Assembly: GCF_046630445.1 (NCBI RefSeq)
Contig: NC_092333.1
Span: 713,883,001-713,947,000, forward strand
DNA length: 64,000 bases
Source: Rutidosis leptorrhynchoides
Taxonomy: Eukaryota > Streptophyta > Magnoliopsida > Asterales > Asteraceae
Direction: 5' to 3'
Shown here in pieces: positions 23,869-35,634 of the stretch; the first letter of the stretch is position 1; each line of letters begins with the position of its first letter. Below the pieces are notes generated by a model. The model saw only the letters and a list, made by a program, of their open reading frames with translations. It was not told the DNA's origin and did no database searches. Made by a program: the position numbers and the translations under genes.

Positions 23869-26800
23869 TTTGTTATAAATGTGGAAAACCGGGCCACATT
23901 ATTAGAAATTGCCCGAACCAGGAGAACACGAATGGACAAGGCCGCGGAAGAGTTTTCAATATTAATGCGGCAGAGGCACAGGAAGACCCGGAGCTTGTTA
24001 CGGGTACGTTTCTTATTGACAATAAATCTGCTTACGTTTTATTTGATTCGGGTGCGGATAGAAGCTATATGAGTAGAGATTTTTGTGCTAAATTAAGTTG
24101 TCCATTGACGCCTTTGGATAGTAAATTTTTACTCGAATTAGCAAATGGTAAATTAATTTCAGCAGATAATATATGTCAGAATCGAGAAATTAAACTGGTT
24201 AGCGAAACATTTAAGATTGATTTGATACCAGTAGAGTTAGGGAGTTTTGATGTGATAATCGGTATGGACTGGTTGAAAGAAGTGAAAGCAGAGATCGTTT
24301 GTTACAAAAATGCAATTCGCATTATACGAGAAAAAGGAAAACCCTTAATGGCGTACGGAGAAAAGGGCAACACGAAGCTACATCTTATTAGTAATTTGAA
24401 GGCACAAAAACTAATAAGAAAAGGTTGCTATGCTGTTCTAGCACACGTCGAGAAAGTACAAACTGAAGAAAAGAGCATCAATGATGTTCCCATTGCAAAA
24501 GAATTTCCCGATGTATTTCCGAAAGAATTTCCGGGATTACCCCCACATCGATCCGTTGAATTTCAAATAGATATTGTACCAGGAGCTGCACCAATAGCTC
24601 GTGCTCCTTACAGACTCGCACCCAGCGAGATGAAAGAACTGCAAAGCCAATTACAAGAACTTTTAGAGCATGGTTTCATTCGACCAAGCACATCACCGTG
24701 GGGAGCTCCTGTTTTGTTTGTCAAGAAGAAAGATGGTACATTCAGGTTGTGTATCGACTACCGAGAGTTGAACAAACTTACCATCAAGAACCGCTACCCA
24801 CTACCGAGAATCGACGACTTATTTGATCAACTACAAGGCTCGTCTATTTATTCAAAGATTGACTTACGTTCCGGGTATCATCACATGCGGGTGAAAGAAG
24901 ATGATATTCCAAAGACTGCTTTCAGAACACGTTACGGTCATTACGAGTTTATGGTCATGCCATTTGGTTTAACTAATGCACCAGCTGTGTTCATGGACCT
25001 TATGAACCGAGTGTGTGGACCATACCTTGACAAGTTTATCATTGTTTTCATTGATGACATACTTATTTACTCAAAGAATGACCAAGAACACGGTGAACAT
25101 TTGAGAAAGGTGTTAGAAGTATTGAGGAAGGAAGAATTGTACGCTAAGTTTTCAAAGTGTGCATTTTGGTTGGAAGAAGTTCAATTCCTCGGTCACATAG
25201 TGAACAAAGAAGGTATTAAGGTGGATCCGGCAAAGATAGAAACTGTTGAAAAGTGGGAAACCCCGAAAACTCCGAAACACATACGCCAGTTTTTAGGACT
25301 AGCTGGTTACTACAGAAGGTTCATCCAAGACTTTTCCAGAATAGCAAAACCCTTGACTGCATTAACGCATAAAGGGAAGAAATTTGAATGGAATGATGAA
25401 CAAGAGAAAGCGTTTCAGTTATTGAAGAAAAAGCTAACTACGGCACCTATATTGTCATTGCCTGAAGGGAATGATGATTTTGTGATTTATTGTGACACAT
25501 CAAAGCAAGGTCTCGGTTGTGTATTAATGCAACGAATGAAGGTGATTGCTTATGCGTCTAGACAATTGAAGATTCACGAACAAAATTATACGACGCATGA
25601 TTTGGAATTAGGCGCGGTTGTTTTTGCATTAAAGACTTGGAGGCACTACTTATATGGGGTCAAAAGTATTATATATACCGACCACAAAAGTCTTCAACAC
25701 ATATTTAATCAGAAACAACTGAATATGAGGCAGCGTAGGTGGATTGAATTATTAAATGATTACGACTTTGAGATTCGTTACCACCCGGGGAAGGCAAATG
25801 TGGTAGCCGATGCCTTGAGCAGGAAGGACAGAGAACCCATTCGAGTAAAATCTATGAATATAATGATTCATAATAACCTTACTACTCAAATAAAGGAGGC
25901 GCAACAAGGAGTTTTAAAAGAGGGAAATTTAAAGGATGAAATACCCAAAGGATCAGAGAAGCATCTTAATATTCGGGAAGACGGAACCCGGTATAGGGCT
26001 GAAAGGATTTGGGTACCAAAATTTGGAGATATGAGAGAAATGGTACTTAGAGAAGCTCATAAAACCAGATACTCAATACATCCTGGAACGGGGAAGATGT
26101 ACAAGGATCTCAAGAAACATTTTTGGTGGCCGGGTATGAAAGCCGATGTTGCTAAATACATAGGAGAATGTTTGACGTGTTCTAAGGTCAAAGCTGAGCA
26201 TCAGAAACCATCAGGTCTACTTCAACAACCCGAAATTCCGGAATGGAAATGGGAAAACATTACCATGGATTTCATCACTAAATTGCCAAGGACTGCAAGT
26301 GGTTTTGATACTATTTGGGTAATAGTTGATCGTCTCACCAAATCAGCACACTTCCTGCCAATAAGAGAAGATGACAAGATGGAGAAGTTAGCACGACTGT
26401 ATTTGAAGGAAGTCGTCTCCAGACATGGAATACCAATCTCTATTATCTCTGATAGGGATGGCAGATTTATTTCAAGATTCTGGCAGACATTACAGCAAGC
26501 ATTAGGAACTCGTCTAGACATGAGTACTGCCTATCATCCACAAACTGATGGGCAGAGTGAAAGGACGATACAAACGCTTGAAGACATGCTACGAGCATGT
26601 GTTATTGATTTCGGAAACAGTTGGGATCGACATCTACCGTTAGCAGAATTTTCCTACAACAACAGCTACCATTCAAGCATTGAGATGGCGCCGTTTGAAG
26701 CACTTTATGGTAGAAAGTGCAGGTCTCCGATCTGTTGGAGTGAAGTGGGGGATAGACAGATTACGGGTCCGGAGATTATACAAGAAACTACCGAGAAGAT

Positions 26801-27332
26801 CATCCAAATTCAACAACGGTTGAAAACCGCCCAAAGTCGACAAAAGAGCTACGCTGACATTAAAAGAAAAGATATAGAATTTGAAATTGGAGAGATGGTC
26901 ATGCTTAAAGTTGCACCTTGAAAAGGCGTTGTTCGATTTGGTAAACGAGGGAAATTAAATCCAGGGTATATTGGACCATTCAAGATTATTGATCGTGTCG
27001 GACCAGTAGCTTACCGACTTGAGTTACCTCAACAACTCGCGGCTGTACATAACACTTTCCACGTCTCGAATTTGAAGAAATGTTTTGCTAAAGAAGATCT
27101 CACTATTCCGTTAGACGAAATTCAAATCAACGAAAAACTTCAATTCATCGAAGAACCCGTCGAAATAATGGATCGCGAGGTTAAAAGACTTAAGCAAAAC
27201 AAGATACCAATTGTTAAGGTTCGATGGAATGCTCGTAGAGGACCCGAGTTCACCTGGGAGCATGAAGATCAGATGAAGAAGAAATACCCGCATATATTTC
27301 CAGAAGATTCGTCAACACCTTCAACAGCTTAA
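23746..27332 (+). pseudogene. pol: pol of element A: protease, reverse transcriptase, RNase H, integrase, chromodomain-like end (one stop)
   Basis: One frame runs from the gag frameshift to 27332, broken only by a TGA at 26919-26921 where the family has tryptophan. Landmarks in order: zinc knuckle; protease LFDSGAD near 24045; reverse transcriptase [12 protein letters not shown] and the catalytic FIDDILIY near 25047; RNase H with YCDTSKQG and TDHKSLQH; integrase HHCC zinc finger (H...H, CLTCSK) near 26090-26190; DDE core with [15 protein letters not shown] and [11 protein letters not shown]. The C-terminus has [18 protein letters not shown], the chromodomain-like segment of Tekay/Del elements, which directs integration toward marked chromatin. 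All catalytic residues I can check are present. The stop truncates the protein just before the GPF/Y and chromodomain part. Confidence 0.93.
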
Positions 27333-27335
27333 AAT

Positions 27336-27367
27336 TTCGGGACAAAATTTATTTAACGGGTAGGTAC
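27336..27367 (+). other. Polypurine-tract region of element A
   Basis: AATTTCGGGACAAAATTT and then TAACGGGTAGGTAC directly precede the 3' LTR TG at 27368. Element B has the same module with a perfect stem AAATTTCG-GGA-CGAAATTT. The second half repeats the leader-hairpin text at 22578-22590. The exact primer for plus-strand synthesis is inferred from position. Confidence 0.65.
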
Positions 27368-30300
27368 TGTAGTGACCCGAAATTTTCCATGTTTAAATAT
27401 ATTAATTGAGATTGATATTTACATGATTAAATGTTTCCAACATGTTAAGCAATCAAACTTGTTAAGACTTGATTAATTGAAATATGTTTCATATAGACAA
27501 TTGACCACCCAAGTTGACCGGTGATTCACGAACGTTAAAACTTGTAAAAACTATATGATGACATATATATGGATATATATATAGTTAACATGATACTATG
27601 ATAAGTAAACATATCATTAAGTATATTAACAATGAACTACATATGTAAAAACAAGACTACTAACTTAATGATTTTTAAACGAGACATATATGTAACGATT
27701 ATCGTTGTAAAGACATTTAATGTATATATATCATATTAAGAGATATTCATACATGATAATATCATGATAATATAATAATTTAAAATCTCATTTGATATTA
27801 TAAACATTGGGTTAACAACATTTAACAAGATCGTTAACCTAAAGGTTTCAAAACAACACTTACATGTAACGACTAACGATGACTTAACGACTCAGTTAAA
27901 ATGTATATACATGTAGTGTTTTAATATGTATTTATACACTTTTGAAAGACTTCAATACACTTATCAAAATACTTCTACTTAACAAAAATGCTTACAATTA
28001 CATCCTCGTTCAGTTTCATCAACAATTCTACTCGTATGCACCCGTATTCGTACTCGTACAATACACAGCTTTTAGATGTATGTACTATTGGTATATACAC
28101 TCCAATGATCAGCTCTTAGAAGCCCATGTGAGTCACCTAACACATGTGGGAACCATCATTTGGCAACTAGCATGAAATATCTCATAAAATTACAAAAATA
28201 TGAGTAATCATTCATGACTTATTTACATGAAAACAAAATTACATATCCTTTATATCTAATCCATACACCAACGACCAAAAACACCTACAAACACTTTCAT
28301 TCTTCAATTTTCTTCATCTAATTGATCTCTCTAAAGTTCTATCTTCAAGTTCTAAGTGTTCTTCATATATTCTACAAGTTCTAGTTACATAAAATCAAGA
28401 ATACTTTCAAGTTTGCTAGCTCACTTCCAATCTTGTAAGGTGATCATCCAACCTCAAGAAATCTTTGTTTCTTACAGTAGGTTATCATACTAATACAAGG
28501 TAATAATCATATTCAAACTTTAATTCAATTTCTATTACTATAACAATCTTATTTCGAGTGGAAATCTTACTTGAAATTGTTTTCGTGTCATGATTCTGCT
28601 TCAAGAACTTTCAAGCCATCCAAGGATCCTTTGAAGCTAGATCCATTTTTCTCATTTCCAGTAGGTTTATCCAAGGAACTTGAGGTAGTAATGATGTTCA
28701 AAACATCATTCGATTCATACATAAAAAGCTGTCTTATTCAACGTTATAAACTTGTAATCACTAGAACATAGTTTAGTTAATTCCTAAACTTGTTCGCAAA
28801 TAAAGTTAATCCTTCTAACTAGACTTTTAAAATCAACTAAACACATGTTCTATATCTATATGATATGCTAACTTAATGATTTAAAACCTGAAAATACGAA
28901 AAACACCGTAAAACCGGATTTACGTCGTCGTAGTAACACCGCGGGCTGTTTTGGGTTAGTTAATTAAAAACTATGATAAACTTTGATTTAAAAGTTGTTA
29001 TTCTGAGAAAATGATTTTTATTATGAACATGAAACTATATCCAAAAATTATGGTTAAACTCAAAGTGGAAGTATGTTTTCTAAAATGGTCATCTAGACGT
29101 CGTTTTTTCGACTGAAATGACTACCTTTACAAAAACGACTTGTAACTTATTTTTCTGACTATAAACCTATACTTTTTCTGTTTAGATTCATAAAATAGAG
29201 TTCAATATGAAACCATAGCAATTTGATTCACTCAAAACGGATTTAAAATGAAGAAGTTATGGGTAAAACAAGATTGGATAATTTTTCTCATTTTAGCTAC
29301 GTGAAAATTGGTAACAAATCTATTCCAACCATAACTTAATCAACTTGTATTGTATATTATGTAATCTTGAGATACCATAGACACGTATACAATGTTTCGA
29401 CCTATCATGTCGACACATCTATATATATTTCGGAACAACCATAGACACTCTATATGTGAATGTTGGAGTTAGCTATACAGGGTTGAGGTTGATTCCAAAA
29501 TATATATAGTTTGAGTTGTGATCAATACTGAGATACGTATACACTGGGTCGTGGATTGATTCAAGATAATATTTATCGATTTATTTCTGTACATCTAACT
29601 GTGGACAACTAGTTGTAGGTTACTAACGAGGACAGCTGACTTAATAAACTTAAAACATCAAAATATATTAAAAGTGTTGTAAATATATTTTGAACATACT
29701 TTGATATATATGTATATATTGTTATAGGTTCGTGAATCAACCAGTGGCCAAGTCTTACTTCCCGACGAAGTAAAAATCTGTGAAAGTGAGTTATAGTCCC
29801 ACTTTTAAAATCTAATATTTTTGGGATGAGAATACATGCAGGTTTTATAAATGATTTACAAAATAGACACAAGTACGTGAAACTACATTCTATGGTTGCA
29901 TTATCGAAATCGAATATGCCCCTTTTTATTAAGTCTGGTAATCTAAGAATTAGGGAACAGACACCCTAATTGACGCGAATCCTAAAGATAGATCTATCGG
30001 GCCTAACAAACCCCATCCAAAGTACCGGATGCTTTAGTACTTCGAATTTTATATCATATCCGAAGGGTGTCCCGAAATGATGGGGATATTCTTATATATG
30101 CATCTTGTTAATGTCGGTTACCAGGTGTTCACCATATGAATGATTTTTATCTCTATGTATGGGATGTGTATTGAAATATGAAATCTTGTGGTCTATTATT
30201 ATGATTTGATATATATAGGTTAAACCTATAACTCACCAACATTTTTGTTGACGTTTTAAGCATGTTTATTCTCAGGTGATTATTTAGAGCTTCCGCTGTC

Positions 30301-30618
30301 GCATACTTAAATAAGGACGAGATTTGGAGTCCATGCTTGTATGATATTGTGTAAAAACTGCATTCAAGAAACTTATTTTGTTGTAACATATTTGTATTGT
30401 AAACCATTATGTAATGGTCGTGTGTAAACAGGATATTTTAGATTATCATTATTTGATAATCTACGTAAAGCTTTTTAAACCTTTATTGATGAAATAAAGG
30501 TTATGGTTTGTTTTAAAATGAATGCAGTCTTTGAAAAACGTCTCATATAGAGGTCAAAACCTCGCAACGAAATCAATTAATATGGAACGTTTTTAATCAA
30601 TAAGAACGGGACATTTCA
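27368..30618 (+). mobile_element. 3' LTR of element A
   Basis: It is a near-identical copy of 17508-20757, with scattered substitutions and one 1-bp indel near 29994. One of the two CACATGTG palindromes is mutated here (CCCATGTG, 28123-28130). Confidence 0.93.
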
Positions 30619-32135
30619 TCCACCACCACTCGGACCACTTTCATTCGCGGCTCCATCACTCGGTAACTCCATCGGAGTATTTTTTTTTTTTGTTCACGAC
30701 TCCTTCGTATGTTAAAAATTTCGGACAATCTTTGAGAACTTTCCACGCATCCTCGTATAAGAAGTTACGACCCACTTGATCCTTAAACGCACGTCGAGCA
30801 TGTGACATGATATCGGCTTCGTTTTGGCCACTTTGCCAAAAATTTTCAAGCTTCGAGTAAATTCCGATATATAACTTGACATCTTTGGCCATTTTGCTCC
30901 ATTTTCCCGTAATTTGATCCATTCGACGTTGTTCCCGAACTTGCTCATTGTAAACTCTTTGGATCGTCCCCCAAAATGAGTCTTTTGTTTGATTAGTTCC
31001 CACTACCATATTTTCCGAAACTTGCATCCACACCGTTGCCAAAAGCCTACTTTCGTTGTCCGACCACGCACTTTTTTTGCAAATTACTTTCTTTCCTTTT
31101 CCTTTACGGTTTTCAACACGTTCTTCGTTTTGACTAACTTCAAATTCACCGGGTTGAGTTTCTTGAACCTCTTCGATTTGTTCTTCTTCGGATTCATTTT
31201 CGGAAGGAATTTGAGTAGGTACTCGAATTCGATTATCTTGAAAAATAGGTTGTCGAATGACATGTTGTTGGATGACTTGTTGTTGAGGAACAAATTGTTG
31301 GATGTTAGGAAATTGTTGTTGAGGACGGTAGTTGGAATATTGAGGTGTAGAAACAAAAGCGGGTGAACGTGAAGCATAAGATGCGAACCCCAATCCTTGA
31401 TTCGGGTTAGAAGACGACCCTGAAGGTGAGTTATACATTTGCGATTCAAGTAACGTTTGGAAAAAATCATTACTTTGTTGTGTGTAGATCGGCTCGGACG
31501 TTAAATTTTGATTTTTCTTGGATGATTTTTTAGGCATTTTTTTTGAGTTGGAAATGGGTTTGAGATGAGTAATGTTGAAAGAATAAATGTTTTAGTTGGA
31601 AGTAAAAGAGTGTTTGTATGTTTATTTGTTAAAATATAGTGGGTGTTTATATAGTGTTGTTAAAATAAAAAAAAAGTAAAAAAATAAAAATAAATGAATA
31701 ATGCCGTTGGGGTAGCAACGGCTACTTTTGTTTGAATTGGACCCATTTTCACCGCCCTCAAAATGTTATACAGATGAAATAATCGAGCACGGATCGAAGA
31801 AAGAGGATTGAGGGCGGCCGACGGCGGCTTGAATGCCATCGGCGCCCTCGAGGGCGGTGGTGATGACACTTTGAGTTGGGAGTGCTCTAATTAGCTTTCT
31901 TTCCTTATTTTGGGTAACTAAAAACGAGTTAATCAATGTTTTGAGAATATTAAAGCGATTAGTAAGGTTGAGTTTTGTATATATGTTTCTTTATTTTCAT
32001 TTACACTACTTTTTACTCTTTCATTTGTTTATCAACTAATGACAAAATGACATATTATTAATCAAAGTGCCTTTGGTCGAAGTCATCAAATACTCCGCAA
32101 TAGTCTGTGTTCAACTGCCGTTGAAGACAATTTAT

Positions 32136-32462
32136 GGTCATGTTTGGCAACAAGTAATTTGAGTTGTTTGGAGCGTGTAACTTTTAACTTTTATGAAAAA
32201 ACTCATATAAAATAAAAGACTCCATTTGATAGTAAGAGCTTAAAAACCTTTTTAGGGAAACAAAAGCTAAAAGCTACTAGAACTAACGCTTAGCTTTTAG
32301 CTTGTAGTTTTTTTTTGTAATTTTACTCTTTATTTTAACAGTTTTACCTACTCTGACAAACAACTAAATACAACTACTAGTTAACAGCTAACAACTACAA
32401 GCTAACAGCTATAACTATCAGCTACCAGCTAACAGTTACCAGATAATTTTGCCAAACATACC
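32136..32462. mobile_element. hAT-type MITE candidate
   Basis: Terminal inverted repeats GGTCATGTTTGGCAA (32136 on) and, on the other strand, GGTATGTTTGGCAA (from 32462). The inside is rich in AGCTAACAGCT/AGCTTTTAGCT motifs, common in this MITE type. I did not find a clean 8-bp target duplication. Confidence 0.55.
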
Positions 32463-32767
32463 TTTAATACATATTGAATATTATTAAGTGATTAAAAAAA
32501 GTGACTTAATAACATCTTTTTTACGAGAAAAGGTTATACACAAATAGTACGACTTTAAATTATTCATAAACATTCAACGTTAAATCATTTAATTTTATCA
32601 AATAGAGTAAAACTTATGAGAAAATGTGTTTCAAGTCATGCATATATTGGCTAAAGAAAATATATTGAATTTGATTGATATAATGTATTAGATATGTTCA
32701 ATCATACATGATCAATAATTGTATTTCTTGTGAGGTAATTATTTGATATATATTTAATATAATATTA

Positions 32768-32963
32768 CTCCATCCGTCCCAAATCTATTGTCCCTAGACA
32801 AAAAACACGCAGTTTTAGAAAATTCCACTAACTTCATTCTCCACCAATAATATATCTTCTCTCTCCAGATTATCCTCTTTTGATTGGTTAAAAAAGAATC
32901 TGAACAATTAATTTGGGACATTTTAAAATGGAATATTGGACAATAGATTTGGGACGGAGAGAG
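32768..32963. mobile_element. Stowaway-type MITE (Tc1/mariner), 196 bp
   Basis: The terminal repeats begin CTCCATCCGTCCCAAATC and CTCTCTCCGTCCCAAATC and match at 24 of 26 bases. They are flanked by TA on both sides (32766-32767 and 32964-32965). The CTCCNTCCGTCCC terminus is diagnostic of Stowaway elements. It has no coding capacity. Confidence 0.93.
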
Positions 32964-33403
32964 TAATATAATTAGATACTTTGGAAAATTACGTGTATCG
33001 AAAAGCTGGCTAATTAAAAATTATTATTGTTAGTTTGGAAGTTAGTATAGTGGTGAGACCAAACGTAGGGCATGTGGCAAACCTTAATCAAAAGAGATTC
33101 ATTAACAAACCAATGGTTCATGTGCAATTAAAAGCATCGTTAGCTAGGTTGTCGCAACATTAATTCGAACTTTGTTTTAATTTATTTATGAGAATGAGAT
33201 TTAAAATTTATATATATTCCTTCATTAAACCATGACTTGGGATGGTTTTTTTTTTGTTTTTTTTTTTTTTTTTTGGAAAGCAAAATTTTGTATTAAATTA
33301 ACCACAATTATTTACATCACTCAGAAGCCTATAGCTTAACATACAGCACGAAGTATATACATGAACATTGATACAATTGATACAATATCAATACACAAAG
33401 ATT

Positions 33404-35634
33404 TCAACCCGGATCAAGATTGTTCACTTGAGGAAAGCTTAGATTACTCGGGTGAAGTAGCCATTGTTGCCATTCGATGTATCGCAAATTTGAACGGTTT
33501 TTAATCCACTCGAACGATTGGGTTTGAATCTCGTTGATTATTTTCGGTGTCGCCCAATTATCATTTGAAAACACTTTTAAATTTCTATTTTTCCAAATGC
33601 AATATCCCGTCACCCATTCAATTGCTTACCATAAATTTTTTAAATGCTTTGATTCCCCACCAATACTTTACCACAAAAAGCATTTCCTATCCCCACATTC
33701 ACTCCCGAATTCACTTCCCACCATTTTAGTACACCTTTCCAAACCAATTTGGCTTGATCACATGAAAATAGTGCATGCTCCACTGTCTCGTTCACCTTGT
33801 TACGTAATGGACAAAGTAAAGATTCAAGGATGATGCCTCGCTTCTCTAGCTCTACTTTAGTCGGTAATCTATTTTTCAGAGCCTTCCACACGAAAATACC
33901 TAGTTTTTGAGGCATAAGGTTATTTCGTAACGTTTCGGGGTCGGATGAATTACCTTCTAGAAGTAGTGCATCAATAGACGAGGCCACCAACTTTGAGGAG
34001 TAATTTTCTTTGCCGCTCGGTTTGAAGATCCACTTGCTTTCTTCCTCATTCATACTTCCGATTGTTCTCACTCTAGCTTCGAGATTAGACGGTTCCCCAT
34101 GAAGTCGACCAGTTAATTCCCTGGATCAGTTCCACATAAACATCCACGCGTTACCGTCCACCTTGATTCTGTCATTTACTTTCACACTTACATCACGTTC
34201 TAATCGGTATAGCCTCGGAAACTCTTGCTTAAACATAGATTCACCCACCCAAGCCTCATTCCAGAAGCTGATGTCTCTCCCGTCCCCAATTCTTCATTCA
34301 AAGAAACTATCCTTGTTGATACCTAACTTATGAAATTCGCTCCTGATCTTGATAATGTTCCTCCACACTGAACGATGCTTAACATGAGAAACATTAGTAT
34401 TAGACCCAACCCCCCATCCCGCCCATATATGCTTTTAATCACGTTTACCCATAATGACTTATTTTCAACTTTGAATCTCCACCACCATTTACCCAAAAGA
34501 GAAAGGTTTTTTTTGCTTTTAACGACCCAATATTTAACCCGCCCTTCCCGTATGGTTGAAGAATAGAATCCCAATTAACCCATGCAAGTTTATTTTCATC
34601 CCCCGTCCCACCCCAAAAGAACTTACGACGCATACCTTCGACAAGATTGATGATGTTGGAGGGTGCATGAAACAACGAGAAGAAATACAAGGGTAAGCTA
34701 CTAAGGACCGATTTAATGAGTGTTAGCCTTCCACCGAATGACATCGTTCTAGTTTTCCAACCCGATAACCTTTTATTAAAATTTTCAATCACCACTTCCC
34801 AAGCTTCTCTTTTGTTCATTTTGTCACCATTGGGCATTCCTAAATAACTAAAGGGGAGTTTGCCTACACCAAAATTTAGCAGCCATTTTCTCTACATCCT
34901 CAAAAGGAACACCCACGCCATAGAGTACACTTTTGGCCATATTAACCTTTAACCCGTATGCTTTTTCAAAACAAGTAAGTGTCTTCAAGATATTACTCAC
35001 GTATTTTTTCCCCCAATCACCAAAGAAAATGGTATCGTCCGCGAATTGTAGGTGCGAAATCATTATTTTGTCACAACCGATCTCTACCCCTCTCAATAGC
35101 CGTTCTTTAATTGCAATATTAGCCAAAATATTTAGCCCCTCACTAGCAATAATAAAAAGATATGGAGATAGTGGATCACCTTGACGAATACCTCTATGTA
35201 GCTTGAATTCATCGGTAGGAGACCCGTTAACTAGGACCGAGACCGAAGCCGATCGAAGACAGGCGAGTATCCATTTCTTCCATTTTTCTCCAAAGCACAT
35301 ATTGCTCATGATATCAAATAGAAACTTCCAACACACACTATCAAAAGCCTTTTCAATGTCGGCTTTGAATATGCAACATTTAGCTTTCCTTTTTCTAACA
35401 TCTTCTACCAATTCATTCCCAATTAAGATGCTATCTAGAATGGATCTACCTTTCACATAGGCACTTTGCTCCCACCCAATGATCTTATCTATCACCCCGA
35501 TGCTATCTAGAATGGATCTACCTTTCACATAGGCACTTTGCTCCCACCCAATGATCTTATCTATCACCCCTTTAAGTCTAATTGATAGGATTTTTGCAAT
35601 TATCTTGTAGTAACTCCCAATAAGACTTATGGGT
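33404..35634 (-). pseudogene. LINE ORF2, reverse transcriptase to C-terminus (decayed)
   Basis: It begins at PISLIG, exactly at the edge of LTR D, so the endonuclease and first part of the reverse transcriptase are not joined to it. Landmarks: CIFKADIEKAFDSV, GIRQGDPLSPYLFI and the catalytic FADDTIFFG (near 35025). Then comes the thumb region with WKTRTMSFGGRLTLIKSVL, the zf-RVT domain (FVWKALKNRLPTK...EHALFSC) and the usual C-terminal tail (SFEWIKNR) ending at 33404. Frame changes occur near 34840, 34450 and 34070, and a stop separates the tail at 33614-33640. A 72-bp tandem duplication (35427-35570) repeats 24 codons in frame. Not functional. Confidence 0.85.
35427..35570. repeat. Exact 72-bp tandem duplication inside LINE ORF2
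   Basis: The units 35427-35498 and 35499-35570 read identically by eye. The length is a multiple of three, so 24 codons (beginning GVIDKIIGWEQSAYV) are doubled without a shift. The identity of the copies means it is recent, or an assembly artefact. Confidence 0.9.

Larger units (their letters stand above)
17508..30618 (+). mobile_element. Element A: Ty3/gypsy chromovirus (Tekay-like), 13.1 kb
   Basis: It has two LTRs of 3250 and 3251 bp, TG...CA ends, and a perfect target duplication TCCAC at 17503-17507 and 30619-30623. The order is primer site, leader ORF, F-box pseudogene, leader hairpin, gag, pol with a C-terminal chromodomain-like segment, and polypurine region. I count only about 20-25 differences between the two LTRs (under 1%), so the insertion is recent. 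Despite that, gag and pol carry at least three disabling changes. Confidence 0.95.
17140..31537 (-). pseudogene. Myb/SANT-like (NAM-associated) protein gene split by element A
   Basis: The first part is 31537-30624 (ATG at 31535-31537) and the last part is 17502-17140, with the 13.1-kb retrotransposon between. The N-terminus is basic (MPKKSSKK), followed by a Q-rich stretch. A trihelix/Myb-like domain follows (about residues 155-270) with the family landmarks WSDNESRLLATVW, FWGTIQRVYNEQ, RRMDQITGKWSKM, NFWQSGQNEADIMSHA and DAWKVLKDCPKF. A run of 12 A (30691-30680 on the minus strand) puts the frame one base out just after this domain, so a stop falls at 30656. The other frame leads in register across the insertion site into the C-terminal part, which has a Gly/Pro linker, an SSKTHRSSGSS stretch and a helical, acidic end. 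Two lesions are therefore present: the homopolymer shift and the insertion. Function would be DNA binding, as in PIF ORF1 relatives. Confidence 0.72.
16801..31887. mobile_element. Candidate PIF/Harbinger-like element carrying an ORF1-type gene, split by element A
   Basis: The left end starts GACCACTTCCAAC (16801). The right end, read on the minus strand, starts GAGCACTCCCAAC (31887). These match at 11 of 13 positions. Without the inserted element A the unit would be about 2 kb, enough for one gene but not for a transposase. The enclosed gene resembles the Myb/SANT-like ORF1 proteins of this superfamily. I could not find a convincing 3-bp target duplication, so the ends are provisional. The alternative is a plain host gene with chance end similarity. 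Confidence 0.35.
31888..33234. other. Spacer with two MITEs, no gene
   Basis: It lies between the candidate PIF-like element and the LINE. Apart from the two inverted-repeat elements listed next, I see only unique AT-rich text. Confidence 0.55.
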
